Source: Caballeronia zhejiangensis (lineage in GTDB: Bacteria > Pseudomonadota > Gammaproteobacteria > Burkholderiales > Burkholderiaceae). From it: a stretch of 64,000 bases of DNA. Positions 52,539 through 62,193 of the stretch are shown here, one piece after another. The notes under the pieces are model-generated. The model made no database searches. It was not told where the DNA came from and was given only the letters and a program-made list of their open reading frames with translations. A program made the position numbers and the translations under genes. The stretch covers positions 91,019-155,018 of the forward strand of contig NZ_JFHD01000017.1 in the NCBI RefSeq assembly GCF_000698575.1, written 5' to 3'. How positions within the stretch are numbered: the first letter of the stretch is position 1; each line of letters starts with the position of its first letter.

Positions 52539-53918
52539 TCAGTAAGCGTTGGTGTGGCGTAGTCCCTTGAAGATCGTTGCGGCGATGATTCTCATATCGA
52601 GTCCGAACGACCAGTTACCCAGATAGTACAAATCGTGAGCGACGCGTCCTTCCATCTTTTCGATCCGATCCGTTTCCCCACGAAAACCGTTGACCTGGGC
52701 CCAGCCGGTGATGCCTGGCTTGATCCGGTAACGATGGATGTACCCCGATACGACCTTCTGATACAGGTCGTCATGTTCGAGCGCGTGTGGACGCGGGCCC
52801 ACGACCGACATGTCGCCGCGCAGAACGTTGAAGAACTGCGGCAGCTCATCGAGGCTGGTGCGGCGCAGGAACGCTCCGACACGGGTCACGCGCGGATCGT
52901 TGCGCGTGGCCTGGCGAAGCACTCCGGCCTGTTCCGTGTGCAGGCGCATCGAACGGAACTTGTAGATGGTGAAGACGCGGCCATCCGCGCCTTTGCGGTT
53001 CTGCCGGAACAACACCGGCCCGCGCGAAGTGAGCTTGATTGCGAGCGCGATGCAGATGAGCGCCGGCGAGACCGCGATGATCGCGCCGAGCGCGAACAGG
53101 CGGTCGAAGATTTCCTTTTGCAGCTGCGCCGACGCCGACAACGGCGTCGCGACGAGATTGATCGCGGGCTGGCCGAGCAGATCGGTGACGCCGCTTTCGA
53201 ACAGCGCGAGGCTGCGCACGTCGGGGATGAAGCGCACGTTGATGAGATCGTCGCGGAATTCGTTCACGAAGCGCAGGATCGTGGGCTCCTCCGACAGCGG
53301 CAACGCGAGCCACACTTCATGGACGTTCTGCGCGCGCACGAAGGCGACGAACGCGTCGAAATCGTCATACACGGGCAGGCGCGTGTTCAGACGCGACTTG
53401 CCCGCCGCCGCGTTGAACGCCGCGCACATGCGAAAACCGGTGTCCTGCGAACGCTCGATCTTGCGCAGCATCGAATCGCAATGTCTGCCGCAGCCGACGA
53501 TCGCCACTTGCTGCAGGTTCAGGCCCGCGTTGCGCATGTGCGCGAGAATCGCGTGCGTGATGAGACGGCCGGCGATCATGAGGCCGCCGGACATCGCGGT
53601 CCAGTAGGCGAACCAGAGGCGCGACACGTAGTCGAGCCGATGCAGCGAGAACATCAGCGCGAGCGCGCAGCCCTGCACGACGAGCCAGCCGAGCGAGACC
53701 TGACACGCAAGCTGAAGCTTGCTGCGGCCGCGCCACGACTGGTAGACGCCGAAGCCAGGAAAGAGCGCAAGCGAGAACGCCGCCGCGAACGCGACGAACG
53801 CCACCGAATAGGTGTGTGCCTCGATGTACTCGAACCTGATTTGCGACGCCACTGCCGCACCGCCGACGATCATCAAGACGTCGAACAGGCGCGCGAGCAA
53901 TCCCTGTAAATCGCGCAT
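52539..53918 (-). CDS. Undecaprenyl-phosphate glucose phosphotransferase (WcaJ/ExoY type)
   Basis: 459 aa. Four or five N-terminal membrane helices, a CoA-binding-like soluble domain (VAIVGCGRHCDSML), then the bacterial sugar transferase domain: YKFRSMRLH, RRTSLDELPQFFNVLRGDMS, VVGPRPHALEHD and KPGITGWAQVNGFRGET. It starts the exopolysaccharide unit by moving glucose-1-P (or galactose-1-P) from the UDP-sugar to undecaprenyl phosphate. The ATG of MRDLQG has GGGGA upstream. Its stop overlaps an upstream potential start of the Wza-like gene. Confidence 0.93.
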   Translation of the reverse strand: MRDLQGLLARLFDVLMIVGGAAVASQIRFEYIEAHTYSVAFVAFAAAFSLALFPGFGVYQSWRGRSKLQLACQVSLGWLVVQGCALALMFSLHRLDYVSRLWFAYWTAMSGGLMIAGRLITHAILAHMRNAGLNLQQVAIVGCGRHCDSMLRKIERSQDTGFRMCAAFNAAAGKSRLNTRLPVYDDFDAFVAFVRAQNVHEVWLALPLSEEPTILRFVNEFRDDLINVRFIPDVRSLALFESGVTDLLGQPAINLVATPLSASAQLQKEIFDRLFALGAIIAVSPALICIALAIKLTSRGPVLFRQNRKGADGRVFTIYKFRSMRLHTEQAGVLRQATRNDPRVTRVGAFLRRTSLDELPQFFNVLRGDMSVVGPRPHALEHDDLYQKVVSGYIHRYRIKPGITGWAQVNGFRGETDRIEKMEGRVAHDLYYLGNWSFGLDMRIIAATIFKGLRHTNAY

Positions 53919-54030
53919 GTTTTTTTCCCCGAAACGCAATCAGCCCTTTACCGCCCTTCAGTCTCCTCCTCGCGTTAGCCCCGTCTTCTTCTTGTGAACG
54001 GTTGCAAGAAAGTCTTCTGCCTTCGAACGC

Positions 54031-55560
54031 TCAACTGCGCCCGTAGGTGTCGTCGAAACGCACGATGTCGTCTTCGCCGAGATAGCTCCCCGACTGCACT
54101 TCAATGATTTCGAGCGGCACCTTGCCCGGGTTCTCCAGACGATGCCGCACGCCGAGCGGAATGAACGTCGATTCGTTCTCGGAGAGCAGAAACTGCTCTT
54201 CGCCGCGCGTGACGAGCGCCGTGCCGCACACGACGATCCAGTGTTCCGCGCGATGGTGATGCATCTGCAGCGACAGCTTCGAGCCCGGCGACACCACGAT
54301 GCGCTTGACCTGGAAGCGCTCCCCGTGCTCGATCGAATCGTAGAAACCCCACGGGCGGCGCACCTTGCGATGCGTATCCGCTTCGGGCGCGTGCTGCTCG
54401 CGGATGCGCGCAACCAGCCCCTTGATGTCCTGCACGCGCGAACGGTCCGCGACGAGCACGGCGTCGTCCGTCTCGACGACGATCACGTTGGTCGTGCCGA
54501 CACACGCGACGAGCCGTCCGCCTTCGGAGCGCGCATAGCTCGATGTCGCGCCTTCGAACACGACGCGGCCGCTCGCGACGTTGCCCGATTCGTCCTTGTC
54601 CATCGCGTCCCACACGGCGTCCCACGAACCGAGATCCGACCAGCCCGCGACGAGCGGCACGACCACGCCGTCGCACGGCTTCGTCGGCGTGCCGATGTGC
54701 TCCATCACCGCATAGTCGATCGAGTCGGACGGCGCGCGCCCGAACTGCGCCGCCTGCGGGCGGAAGAACTTGCCGTCGGCCTCGCCTTCCTGCGCGGCGG
54801 CCGAGCACGCCGCGTGCATGTCGGCATTGAGCTTTTGCAGCGCCGCGAGCCACACGCTCGCGCGCACGACGAAGATGCCGCTGTTCCACCAGTACGTGCC
54901 CGCCGCGACGTATTGCGTCGCGAGTTCCGCCGCCGGCTTTTCGACGAAGCGGTCGATCTCGTGCGCGCCGTCATCGAGCGCCGCGCCCAGACGGATGTAG
55001 CCGAAGCCGGTGTCGGGGCGCGTCGGCGGAATGCCGAGCGTCGCGATCACACCGCGCTCCGCATGTTCCGCAGCGATCGCGATCGCGCGATGCAGCGCCG
55101 GAATATCGGCGATGGAGTGATCCGCCGGCATCGCGACCATGATCGCGTCCTCGCCGTCCCTCACGGCGGCAAGTGCCGCGAGCGTGAGCGCGGGCGCGGT
55201 GTCGCGGCGCGCCGGCTCGACGATGATGCGTGCATCGACGCCGGCTTCGCGCGTCTGTTCTTCCGTCGTGAACCGATGCTCTTCGCCGCACACGATGATC
55301 GGCTCGCCATCGACCTTGAAGTTGCCGGCAAAGCCTTTGAGCCGCGACACCGTCGCCTGGAGCAGCGAGTCACGTCCGACGACGCCGATCAGCTGCTTCG
55401 GGAATTGTTCACGCGACATCGGCCACAGGCGCGTGCCCGAGCCGCCGGCGAGGATCACAGGGACGAGGCGGCGGCACGGCCCGGCCGCCTTGGCCGGGCC
55501 CGCCTCCACACCTGCTGCTCCCTGCTTCACCCCACCTTCCGTGCGTGCGTCATTCTTCAT
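54031..55560 (-). CDS. manC: Mannose-1-phosphate guanylyltransferase / mannose-6-phosphate isomerase
   Basis: 509 aa, bifunctional type II enzyme. N-terminal GDP-mannose pyrophosphorylase domain (VILAGGSGTRLWPMSREQFP; FVEKPAAELA), C-terminal cupin isomerase domain (RPWGFYDSIEHGERFQVK; SLQMHHHRAEHW). It makes GDP-mannose, with the phosphohexomutase encoded at 38-39.5 kb. First gene of the leftward exopolysaccharide operon. AGGAG precedes the ATG. About 35 extra N-terminal residues come before the nucleotide-binding loop. Confidence 0.95.
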   Translation of the reverse strand: MKNDARTEGGVKQGAAGVEAGPAKAAGPCRRLVPVILAGGSGTRLWPMSREQFPKQLIGVVGRDSLLQATVSRLKGFAGNFKVDGEPIIVCGEEHRFTTEEQTREAGVDARIIVEPARRDTAPALTLAALAAVRDGEDAIMVAMPADHSIADIPALHRAIAIAAEHAERGVIATLGIPPTRPDTGFGYIRLGAALDDGAHEIDRFVEKPAAELATQYVAAGTYWWNSGIFVVRASVWLAALQKLNADMHAACSAAAQEGEADGKFFRPQAAQFGRAPSDSIDYAVMEHIGTPTKPCDGVVVPLVAGWSDLGSWDAVWDAMDKDESGNVASGRVVFEGATSSYARSEGGRLVACVGTTNVIVVETDDAVLVADRSRVQDIKGLVARIREQHAPEADTHRKVRRPWGFYDSIEHGERFQVKRIVVSPGSKLSLQMHHHRAEHWIVVCGTALVTRGEEQFLLSENESTFIPLGVRHRLENPGKVPLEIIEVQSGSYLGEDDIVRFDDTYGRS

Positions 55561-55585
55561 AAAGAACTCCTGCCTGCCTGTTCGT

Positions 55586-55639
55586 CCGAACGGCGAACCG
55601 TTCGGGAAATGATTAAGTGCCGGACCGATCGGGTCCGGC
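55586..55639 (-). promoter_or_regulatory. Two tandem hairpins in the manC leader
   Basis: Hairpin A (55586-55605): CCGAACGG-CGAA-CCGTTCGG. Hairpin B (55619-55639): GCCGGACC, 5-nt loop, GGTCCGGC. Both are perfect 8-bp stems in the 143-bp gap before manC, and neither has a T-run. They may be leader-RNA structures, protein-binding dyads, or part of termination of the upstream regulator gene. Confidence 0.5.
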
Positions 55640-55703
55640 CAAAGGTCCGACGTTTTACGCCATAGTCGGGCTCAGAGCGGCCCACGTCACATAAGCGCGC
55701 GGG

Positions 55704-56702
55704 TCAGCCGTTCGCCTCGCGTCTGCTCTGCATCCGGTACTCCGTCGGCGAGATCAGAAGGCGCTTGCGGAAAATTTTCGCGAGCCTGTCGCCGTTGCCC
55801 ATGCCGCTTCTGCGCGCGATCTTGTCGACCGGCAGTTCCGAATCCGTCAGAAGCGCACAGGTCACGGCGAGGCGCGCCTGCAGCAAATAATCGGACGGCG
55901 TGATGCCCATCTCGATCTTGAAGCGGCGCAAGAAGTTGCGCTCGCTCATCGCGGCCACCTGCGCCGCATCGACGACCGAAATCGGCCGTTCGCAGTTGTC
56001 CTGCAGCCAGCGCGCCGCCGCGCGGATCTTGTCGCCCGCCGACGCCACGCCGCTGTCGCCGAGGATCGACACGAGCTTCGCGGCCGAACCGGGCATCAGA
56101 CGTTCGGCGACGCTGCGCGACACGTCGATGCCGAGATCGCGCTTCACGATCAGAAGCGCGCCCTTCATCGACTCGTAGCGGTCGCCGGCGTCGCCCTGCT
56201 GCTCGTCGCGCACGAGTTGCATCGCGTTGCCGTAGCGCGCCTGCGCGTCCTGCGCCTGACCGATGCCCGCGGCGTCGAGCACCTTGCGGCCCTCGGAAAT
56301 CGCGCGCACGACCGTGGTCTTGGTCTGCACGCGACGCAGCCATTCGATGATGCGATCGTCCTTCGCCGCTTCTTCCGCGCCACGGCCGCCCGCGACGAAA
56401 AGCGCGTCGAAGCCGCCGTAGTGGCGCGCATCGAGACCGTCCGTCCAGACGCGCACCGACGACGAGCACGCCACGTTGCCGCCTTCGACCGACAGGAACC
56501 GCACGTCGTACGTGCAATCCGGCCGCGACTTCGCCGACGACAGCTCGTTCGCCATGTGGAAGACCTCCGCGACGATTCCCGCGCCGAGCAGCGAAAAGCC
56601 GTCGAACAGCAGGATCGCGACCTGGCGCACCTCGGTCTGCGAGGCGTTCGACGCGGGAGGCGTCCAACCCATGACTGCGGGTTCAAGAGTGGCGTAAGGC
56701 AT
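55704..56702 (-). CDS. GlxA-family transcriptional regulator (DJ-1/PfpI-like plus AraC), copy A
   Basis: 332 aa. Residues ~20-200 are a DJ-1/PfpI amidotransferase-like sensor domain (VAILLFDGFSLLGAGIVAEVF; DALFVAGGRGAEEA). The C-terminal ~100 residues are an AraC/XylS double helix-turn-helix (AAMSERNFLRRFKIEMGITP; LPVDKIARRSGMGNGDRLAK). It lies upstream of manC in the same direction and probably regulates the exopolysaccharide genes. The ATG at 56702 has AGAGG at 6-nt spacing and is preferred to the ATG two codons upstream. A close paralogue lies at 58.4-59.5 kb. Confidence 0.9.
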   Translation of the reverse strand: MPYATLEPAVMGWTPPASNASQTEVRQVAILLFDGFSLLGAGIVAEVFHMANELSSAKSRPDCTYDVRFLSVEGGNVACSSSVRVWTDGLDARHYGGFDALFVAGGRGAEEAAKDDRIIEWLRRVQTKTTVVRAISEGRKVLDAAGIGQAQDAQARYGNAMQLVRDEQQGDAGDRYESMKGALLIVKRDLGIDVSRSVAERLMPGSAAKLVSILGDSGVASAGDKIRAAARWLQDNCERPISVVDAAQVAAMSERNFLRRFKIEMGITPSDYLLQARLAVTCALLTDSELPVDKIARRSGMGNGDRLAKIFRKRLLISPTEYRMQSRREANG

Positions 56703-57783
56703 GGTCATCCTCTGCAGCTTGTTTCCTGGAAGGCGCGGAAGAGTTGTTCGGTCATTGCGGCGCATCAATGGACTTCCCGAACTTCGCCGGGTTGCCGTGA
56801 CCGATTGGAACGAAGTGTTGGCGGAATCGATCCGCTGGCTTGAATAATAAGCAGACAATGTTTTTTGTGCTCTGGATTTTCGCGCTTAAACCACAGAATC
56901 TGTTCCGCTATGAGGGTGAGCGCACATTGAAATCCTTCCCCAAATTCCGGAAAGCCTGCATTCAATGCATGGAAAACAAATACGGATTTGTCATACAAGG
57001 GTTGATTCGGCGGTTTAGCTCAATCTGATTCCCGTGCCGCCAGATCGGACACAGCGTTGCTCACTAAGCTCCACAGGACGGCCCTGCGCGGTCCGCCGGA
57101 TGCGATGGCCGCCAAGTCCGATCATTCGAATTGATTCATTTATGAAACATCGATGTGTGCGAAAGCGGACGTTCGTACCGCTGCAATCGGAAAATTTTAG
57201 TTTCGCCGTTACATTTAGGAACGATATGTAATGCGCATTTCAGACGCCGATTAAAATCCGCGAACGGCTTCGGCATTAATACTCAATGATTTTCTAATAA
57301 CGCAATCGAGGTCCCCAACGTGATTTTTGATTAACCCGTTTTATTTTTATTCAAAGGCATAATGCGGTATTTTCATATGAACTTAGATGCTGCATTGCAG
57401 CGGACGCGGGATCGCGTCGAACCTGCATGCGCGCGGGACTCGGGCGCTGTCACCGTCCGCCATCGGCTAGTATTTTTGCGGCGGCGCACGCTTTGACACT
57501 ATTTGCCGAATCGCCCAATCCTTGTTTTGCAATGATCGGCTGAATGCGGCTCGAATCGCGCGTACGTTCGCAATCGTCTTCACGCAAATTTTCGTACAGC
57601 GCGCGGACACGCAAATCGGTCAGGTTTGCCGCCCGCGCTGACAATGTGCTGACCGTTGCTCGTCAGCCTTGCTTGTTTCAGTCGTGAAATTCCCTCGCGC
57701 GTGCGCGCACGCACGGTCATGCGGCGTCGCAGCGGGCATCGTTTGCGCGACGCACGACTCACCGAAGCCAACCCGGAGCAACG
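56703..57783. other. Long, relatively AT-rich intergenic region between the copy A regulator gene and gmm
   Basis: About 1.08 kb without a credible gene. The parts at 56840-57030 and 57120-57400 are clearly AT-richer than the rest of the window (runs such as TTTTATTTTTATT near 57340). Short palindromes such as TTCATATGAA (around 57374) occur. It separates divergent genes and probably contains promoters and regulator sites for the exopolysaccharide operon and gmm. Confidence 0.65.
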
Positions 57784-58236
57784 ATGCTGAGCAACGCTGA
57801 TTTCCTGACGGTCGTGCGGCTCGCGCCGCTCGTGGCAATCGATCTGATCGTCACCGATGGCAACCGGCGCATCCTCGTGGGGCATCGGCGCAACCGGCCC
57901 GCGCAGGGCACATGGTTCGTGCCGGGCGGCCGCATCAGAAAAGACGAATCGCTCGATGCCGCCTACAGGCGCATCGTCAGCAACGAGTTGGGCGTCGCGA
58001 GCGCGCAGCGTTCGGCCGCACGCTTCTTCGGCGTCTACGAGCATCTCTACGACGACAACTTCGCGGGCGCCGATGGCATCGGCACGCATTACATCGTGCT
58101 CGCCTACGCGCTGACGCTCTCGAGCAAGGTTCCGATCGGCCGCTTCGATCAGCACAGTGACTATCGATGGCTTATGCCCGACGAACTGCTCGCGCGCGAC
58201 GACGTGCACGAAAACACCAAGGCCTACTTCCGCTGA
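57784..58236 (+). CDS. gmm: GDP-mannose mannosyl hydrolase (NUDIX family)
   Basis: 150 aa. Very similar in arrangement to the E. coli enzyme: DFLTVVRLAPLVAIDLIV near the start, NRPAQGTWFVPGGRIRKDES, the divergent Nudix box ending IVSNELG, and YEHLYDDNFAGADGIGTHY. It hydrolyses GDP-mannose (or GDP-glucose) to GDP and the free sugar. It may balance the GDP-mannose pool used for the exopolysaccharide. GGAG is suitably placed before the ATG. Confidence 0.93.
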   Translation: MLSNADFLTVVRLAPLVAIDLIVTDGNRRILVGHRRNRPAQGTWFVPGGRIRKDESLDAAYRRIVSNELGVASAQRSAARFFGVYEHLYDDNFAGADGIGTHYIVLAYALTLSSKVPIGRFDQHSDYRWLMPDELLARDDVHENTKAYFR

Positions 58237-58425
58237 TCCGCGCGAAAAGGCGCGTACCGAGATCATCTGCCAACACTTCGTCAATTTCGGACTCGGCGCG
58301 CGGCGGCTGCCGGGCGCCGCGTATAGTGCGCCCATGTAAGCTCACTTTCCCGCTACTTACGTTCCTGCATCGATCGAACCCCGGCCGGACACGACGCCTG
58401 CCGCGGTTCGCACAGGGAGAAGTCG

Positions 58426-59484
<1,059 letters not shown>

Positions 59485-59514
59485 ACGTCCGGAGCCGGCC
59501 TAGAACAAATACGC

Positions 59515-60102
59515 ATGGAATCAAAGGTACTCTGGACGCTTTCGAATCTCGGCGACGCGGCCTTTCTGCTGCCACTCGCGCTCGTCTGCGCGCTGTGGCT
59601 GCGCACGGTCGACGTGCGCCTCGCGGTGCGCTGGGCCGTGATGCTCGCGATCGGCATGGGGCTCGTCGGTCTGTCGAAGATTCTCTATGCCGGCTGCGGC
59701 GTCGAGATCGCCGCGATCCAGTTGCGCATGATCAGCGGACACACGATGCTCGCCGCGTCGATCTACACCGTCGCCGGCGGCTTGCTGTTCGGCGCATTCG
59801 GCGGAAGCTGGCATCGGCTGGGCGCGGCGGGCGGACTCGCGCTCGCGGCGGCCATCGGCGCGAGCCGCATCATGCAGGACGCGCACACGCCCGCCGAAGT
59901 CGTCGCGGGCTGGGTGCTCGGCGCGGTCATCGCCGCCCTCTTCCTCATGCGCGTCTTCGAAACGCCGCGCAAGATGCCGCGCGCGCTCGTCGCGGGTTGC
60001 GCGCTGCTGGCGGTTTCGTCGATCGCCTACGGCCATCACGCGCCGTTCCAGCGGATGATCGAGCACTATTCGTGGCGGCTCTGTCAGGGACTCGGGCTCT
60101 GA
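59515..60102 (+). CDS. PAP2-family membrane phosphatase
   Basis: 195 aa with about six membrane helices. The catalytic motifs ISGHTMLAAS (motif 2) and SRIMQDAHTPAEVVAG (motif 3, with the usual Asp replaced by Glu) are present. Members dephosphorylate undecaprenyl pyrophosphate or other lipid phosphates; recycling of the polyprenyl carrier would suit the glycan neighbourhood, but this is inference. It follows copy B of the GlxA regulator by 30 bp, probably in one transcript. Confidence 0.87.
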   Translation: MESKVLWTLSNLGDAAFLLPLALVCALWLRTVDVRLAVRWAVMLAIGMGLVGLSKILYAGCGVEIAAIQLRMISGHTMLAASIYTVAGGLLFGAFGGSWHRLGAAGGLALAAAIGASRIMQDAHTPAEVVAGWVLGAVIAALFLMRVFETPRKMPRALVAGCALLAVSSIAYGHHAPFQRMIEHYSWRLCQGLGL

Positions 60103-60213
60103 GCTTCGCGTCAGTTCACTCGCAGCGCATGGGCTGACGAACTTCAGTATGATCGCAGGCTCTTTTCTCTCGCGCGCCCATCGAGGCGCGCGATCACGTT
60201 TCCGGGATCGAGC

Positions 60214-61134
60214 ATGGACCGCTTCCTTGCAATGAAAGTCTTCGCGCGAGTCGTCGAGGCGGGCAGTTTCTCCAAGGCAGCCGATGCCCTGCGCCTGCCG
60301 CCCGCGAGCGTCTCGCGCACGCTTCAGGCGCTCGAAGCGCATCTCGGTGCGCGCCTCATCAATCGCACGACGCGCAGCATCAGCATCACCGAAGACGGCG
60401 AAGCCTATTACGAGCGCTGCGTGCGCGTGCTCGGCGAAGTGGACGACATGGAAGCGTCGCTGTCGCATTCCAAGCTGAGTCCCAAGGGCAATGTGAAAGT
60501 CAGCCTGCCGCAAGTGATGGCGAAGAACACGATCATTCCCGCGCTGCCGGAATTCTTCGCCGCGTATCCGGATATCGGCGTCGAACTGGTGCTGACGGAC
60601 CGGCAAGTCGATCTCGTCGAGGAAGCGGTCGATTGTGTCGTGCGCGTGGGCGCGGTGGGCGATGTCGGGTTGGTCGCGAAACGCATCGGCGCGTATACGC
60701 AGATCACTTGCGCGTCGCCGGGATACATCGAAAAGCACGGCGAGCCGACGTCGCTCGATGACCTCGAGCAGCATCTCGCCGTCGGCTATGTGCTGAACAA
60801 TTCGGGACGCGTGCGCAACTGGGAATTCGTCGTCGATGGCGAAACCCGCACCATCGCGATGAAGCACAAGATCGCCGTGAACGACGGCGATTCGTATATC
60901 GCGGCGGGCGCCAACGGGCTCGGGCTGATTCAAAGCTCGAGCTATACGCTCGATCCGCTCGTCAGAAGCGGCGCGTTGAAGGAAGTGCTACGGGAATATC
61001 CGTCGTATCCGCGCGTGGTGTCGGTGCTGTATGCGGCCAACCGGCATCAGCCGAGGCGCGTGCGCGTGTTCATCGACTGGGTTGCGGAGTTGTATGCGCG
61101 CCTGCCGTCGTTTCAGGTGAGCAAGGGAAACTGA
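60214..61134 (+). CDS. LysR-family transcriptional regulator
   Basis: 306 aa. N-terminal winged HTH (VFARVVEAGSFSKAADALRL; PPASVSRTLQALEAHLGARL) followed by a periplasmic-binding-like effector domain. Close to the large group of DNA-binding regulators that control oxidoreductase or efflux genes; no target is obvious. The 3' end overlaps the convergent GT9-like gene by 65 bp. Confidence 0.93.
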   Translation: MDRFLAMKVFARVVEAGSFSKAADALRLPPASVSRTLQALEAHLGARLINRTTRSISITEDGEAYYERCVRVLGEVDDMEASLSHSKLSPKGNVKVSLPQVMAKNTIIPALPEFFAAYPDIGVELVLTDRQVDLVEEAVDCVVRVGAVGDVGLVAKRIGAYTQITCASPGYIEKHGEPTSLDDLEQHLAVGYVLNNSGRVRNWEFVVDGETRTIAMKHKIAVNDGDSYIAAGANGLGLIQSSSYTLDPLVRSGALKEVLREYPSYPRVVSVLYAANRHQPRRVRVFIDWVAELYARLPSFQVSKGN

Positions 61135-62176
61135 ACGCGGGCGTCGTTTGCGGCGATGCATCCGCGAACGGCATCGCGCGCCAGTCGTAATCGCGATAGG
61201 CGCGCTCGAGCGCGCGCAGATCGGCGGGCCGCGCGCTCGCGTGCACGCCCTCCAGATGCGGCAAGCTGAATTCCACCTTGACGCAGTTCGCATAATCGCG
61301 CGCGCGCATGTTGGCGGGGATCGTCGTGAAGAACGCGGTCGTCGGCACGTCGAATCCCGCGCCGGCGTGTAGCGCCGCCGTATCCGCCGTGACGAGATAG
61401 CGCGCGCGCCCGATCCACGCGAGGAAATCGTCCGTGTCGATGCAAAACGGCGCGATATCGCGATAACGCGGATCGTCGACGGGCCCGAAACCCATCACCG
61501 GCAGGCCGGTTTCATCCGCGAGACGCGCGACGATACGCGCGCGCATCGACGCCGGAATGCTGCGCACCGGCGTGCTCGCGTTCGGGCAGAACAGCGCGTA
61601 AGGCTCGTTTGCGATCGGCTTGAGCGGCACATCGGCGAGCCAGCGATTGCGCTTGTCGGCGGCGGCGATGGTCGAAGGCGCGATGCCCATCGCCCAAAGG
61701 AAGAAGTCGATCATCGGCATCGAGGCGAAGCGCGGCCAGAAAAGCTGATTGCCGACGTCGATCTTCGGTTCATCGGCAGGCAGGCTCGCGAGCGGCACGG
61801 GCAGACCGACGATATCGGCGAGACGCGGCGCGGCAAGCTCGTAAAGACGCTGCACGTAGCGCGGCGCGCGCGCCGGCCGATAGATCGTGAACCGAAGATG
61901 CGGATAAAGGCGCTTGACGGCGGAGAGCGCCGTAAGCCCGATGATCGAATCGCCGAGCGTGACGCCGAACGCGTTGACGAGATGCACGCGGCGCTCGCGC
62001 GCATAGTCGGCGTCGAAGGGTTCGCGGCCCGCGTTCAGGATGGTGGCGGGCAGCGCGGAGAACGCGGATGCATCGGCGTGCGCGACTTCGAGATCGTAAG
62101 GCGCGACGATCTCGCCGCTTAGCGATAACAGCGATCCCGCGTGGGTCAGCGCATGAACTTCGTCGAGCGTCGTCAT
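61070..62176 (-). CDS. Glycosyltransferase family 9-like protein
   Basis: 368 aa from the ATG of MTTLDEVHAL. The mid-protein motifs LGDSIIGLTALSAVKRLYPH and VTADTAALHAGAGFDVPTTA match GT9 (heptosyltransferase-like) enzymes. It may transfer a sugar in LPS or exopolysaccharide assembly. The last ~20 residues are low-complexity and encoded opposite the end of the LysR gene. It starts 17 bp after the CapD-like gene's stop, so the two are probably co-transcribed. Confidence 0.82.
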   Translation of the reverse strand: MTTLDEVHALTHAGSLLSLSGEIVAPYDLEVAHADASAFSALPATILNAGREPFDADYARERRVHLVNAFGVTLGDSIIGLTALSAVKRLYPHLRFTIYRPARAPRYVQRLYELAAPRLADIVGLPVPLASLPADEPKIDVGNQLFWPRFASMPMIDFFLWAMGIAPSTIAAADKRNRWLADVPLKPIANEPYALFCPNASTPVRSIPASMRARIVARLADETGLPVMGFGPVDDPRYRDIAPFCIDTDDFLAWIGRARYLVTADTAALHAGAGFDVPTTAFFTTIPANMRARDYANCVKVEFSLPHLEGVHASARPADLRALERAYRDYDWRAMPFADASPQTTPAFSFPCSPETTAGAHTTPQPSR

Positions 62177-62193
62177 GCGTGACCCCGTTGCGG

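Noticed and set aside
56840..57028. A 62-codon open frame in the AT-rich region as a small gene
   Set aside because: No convincing ribosome-binding site, no recognisable features, and it lies in a probable regulatory region. It cannot be excluded fully.
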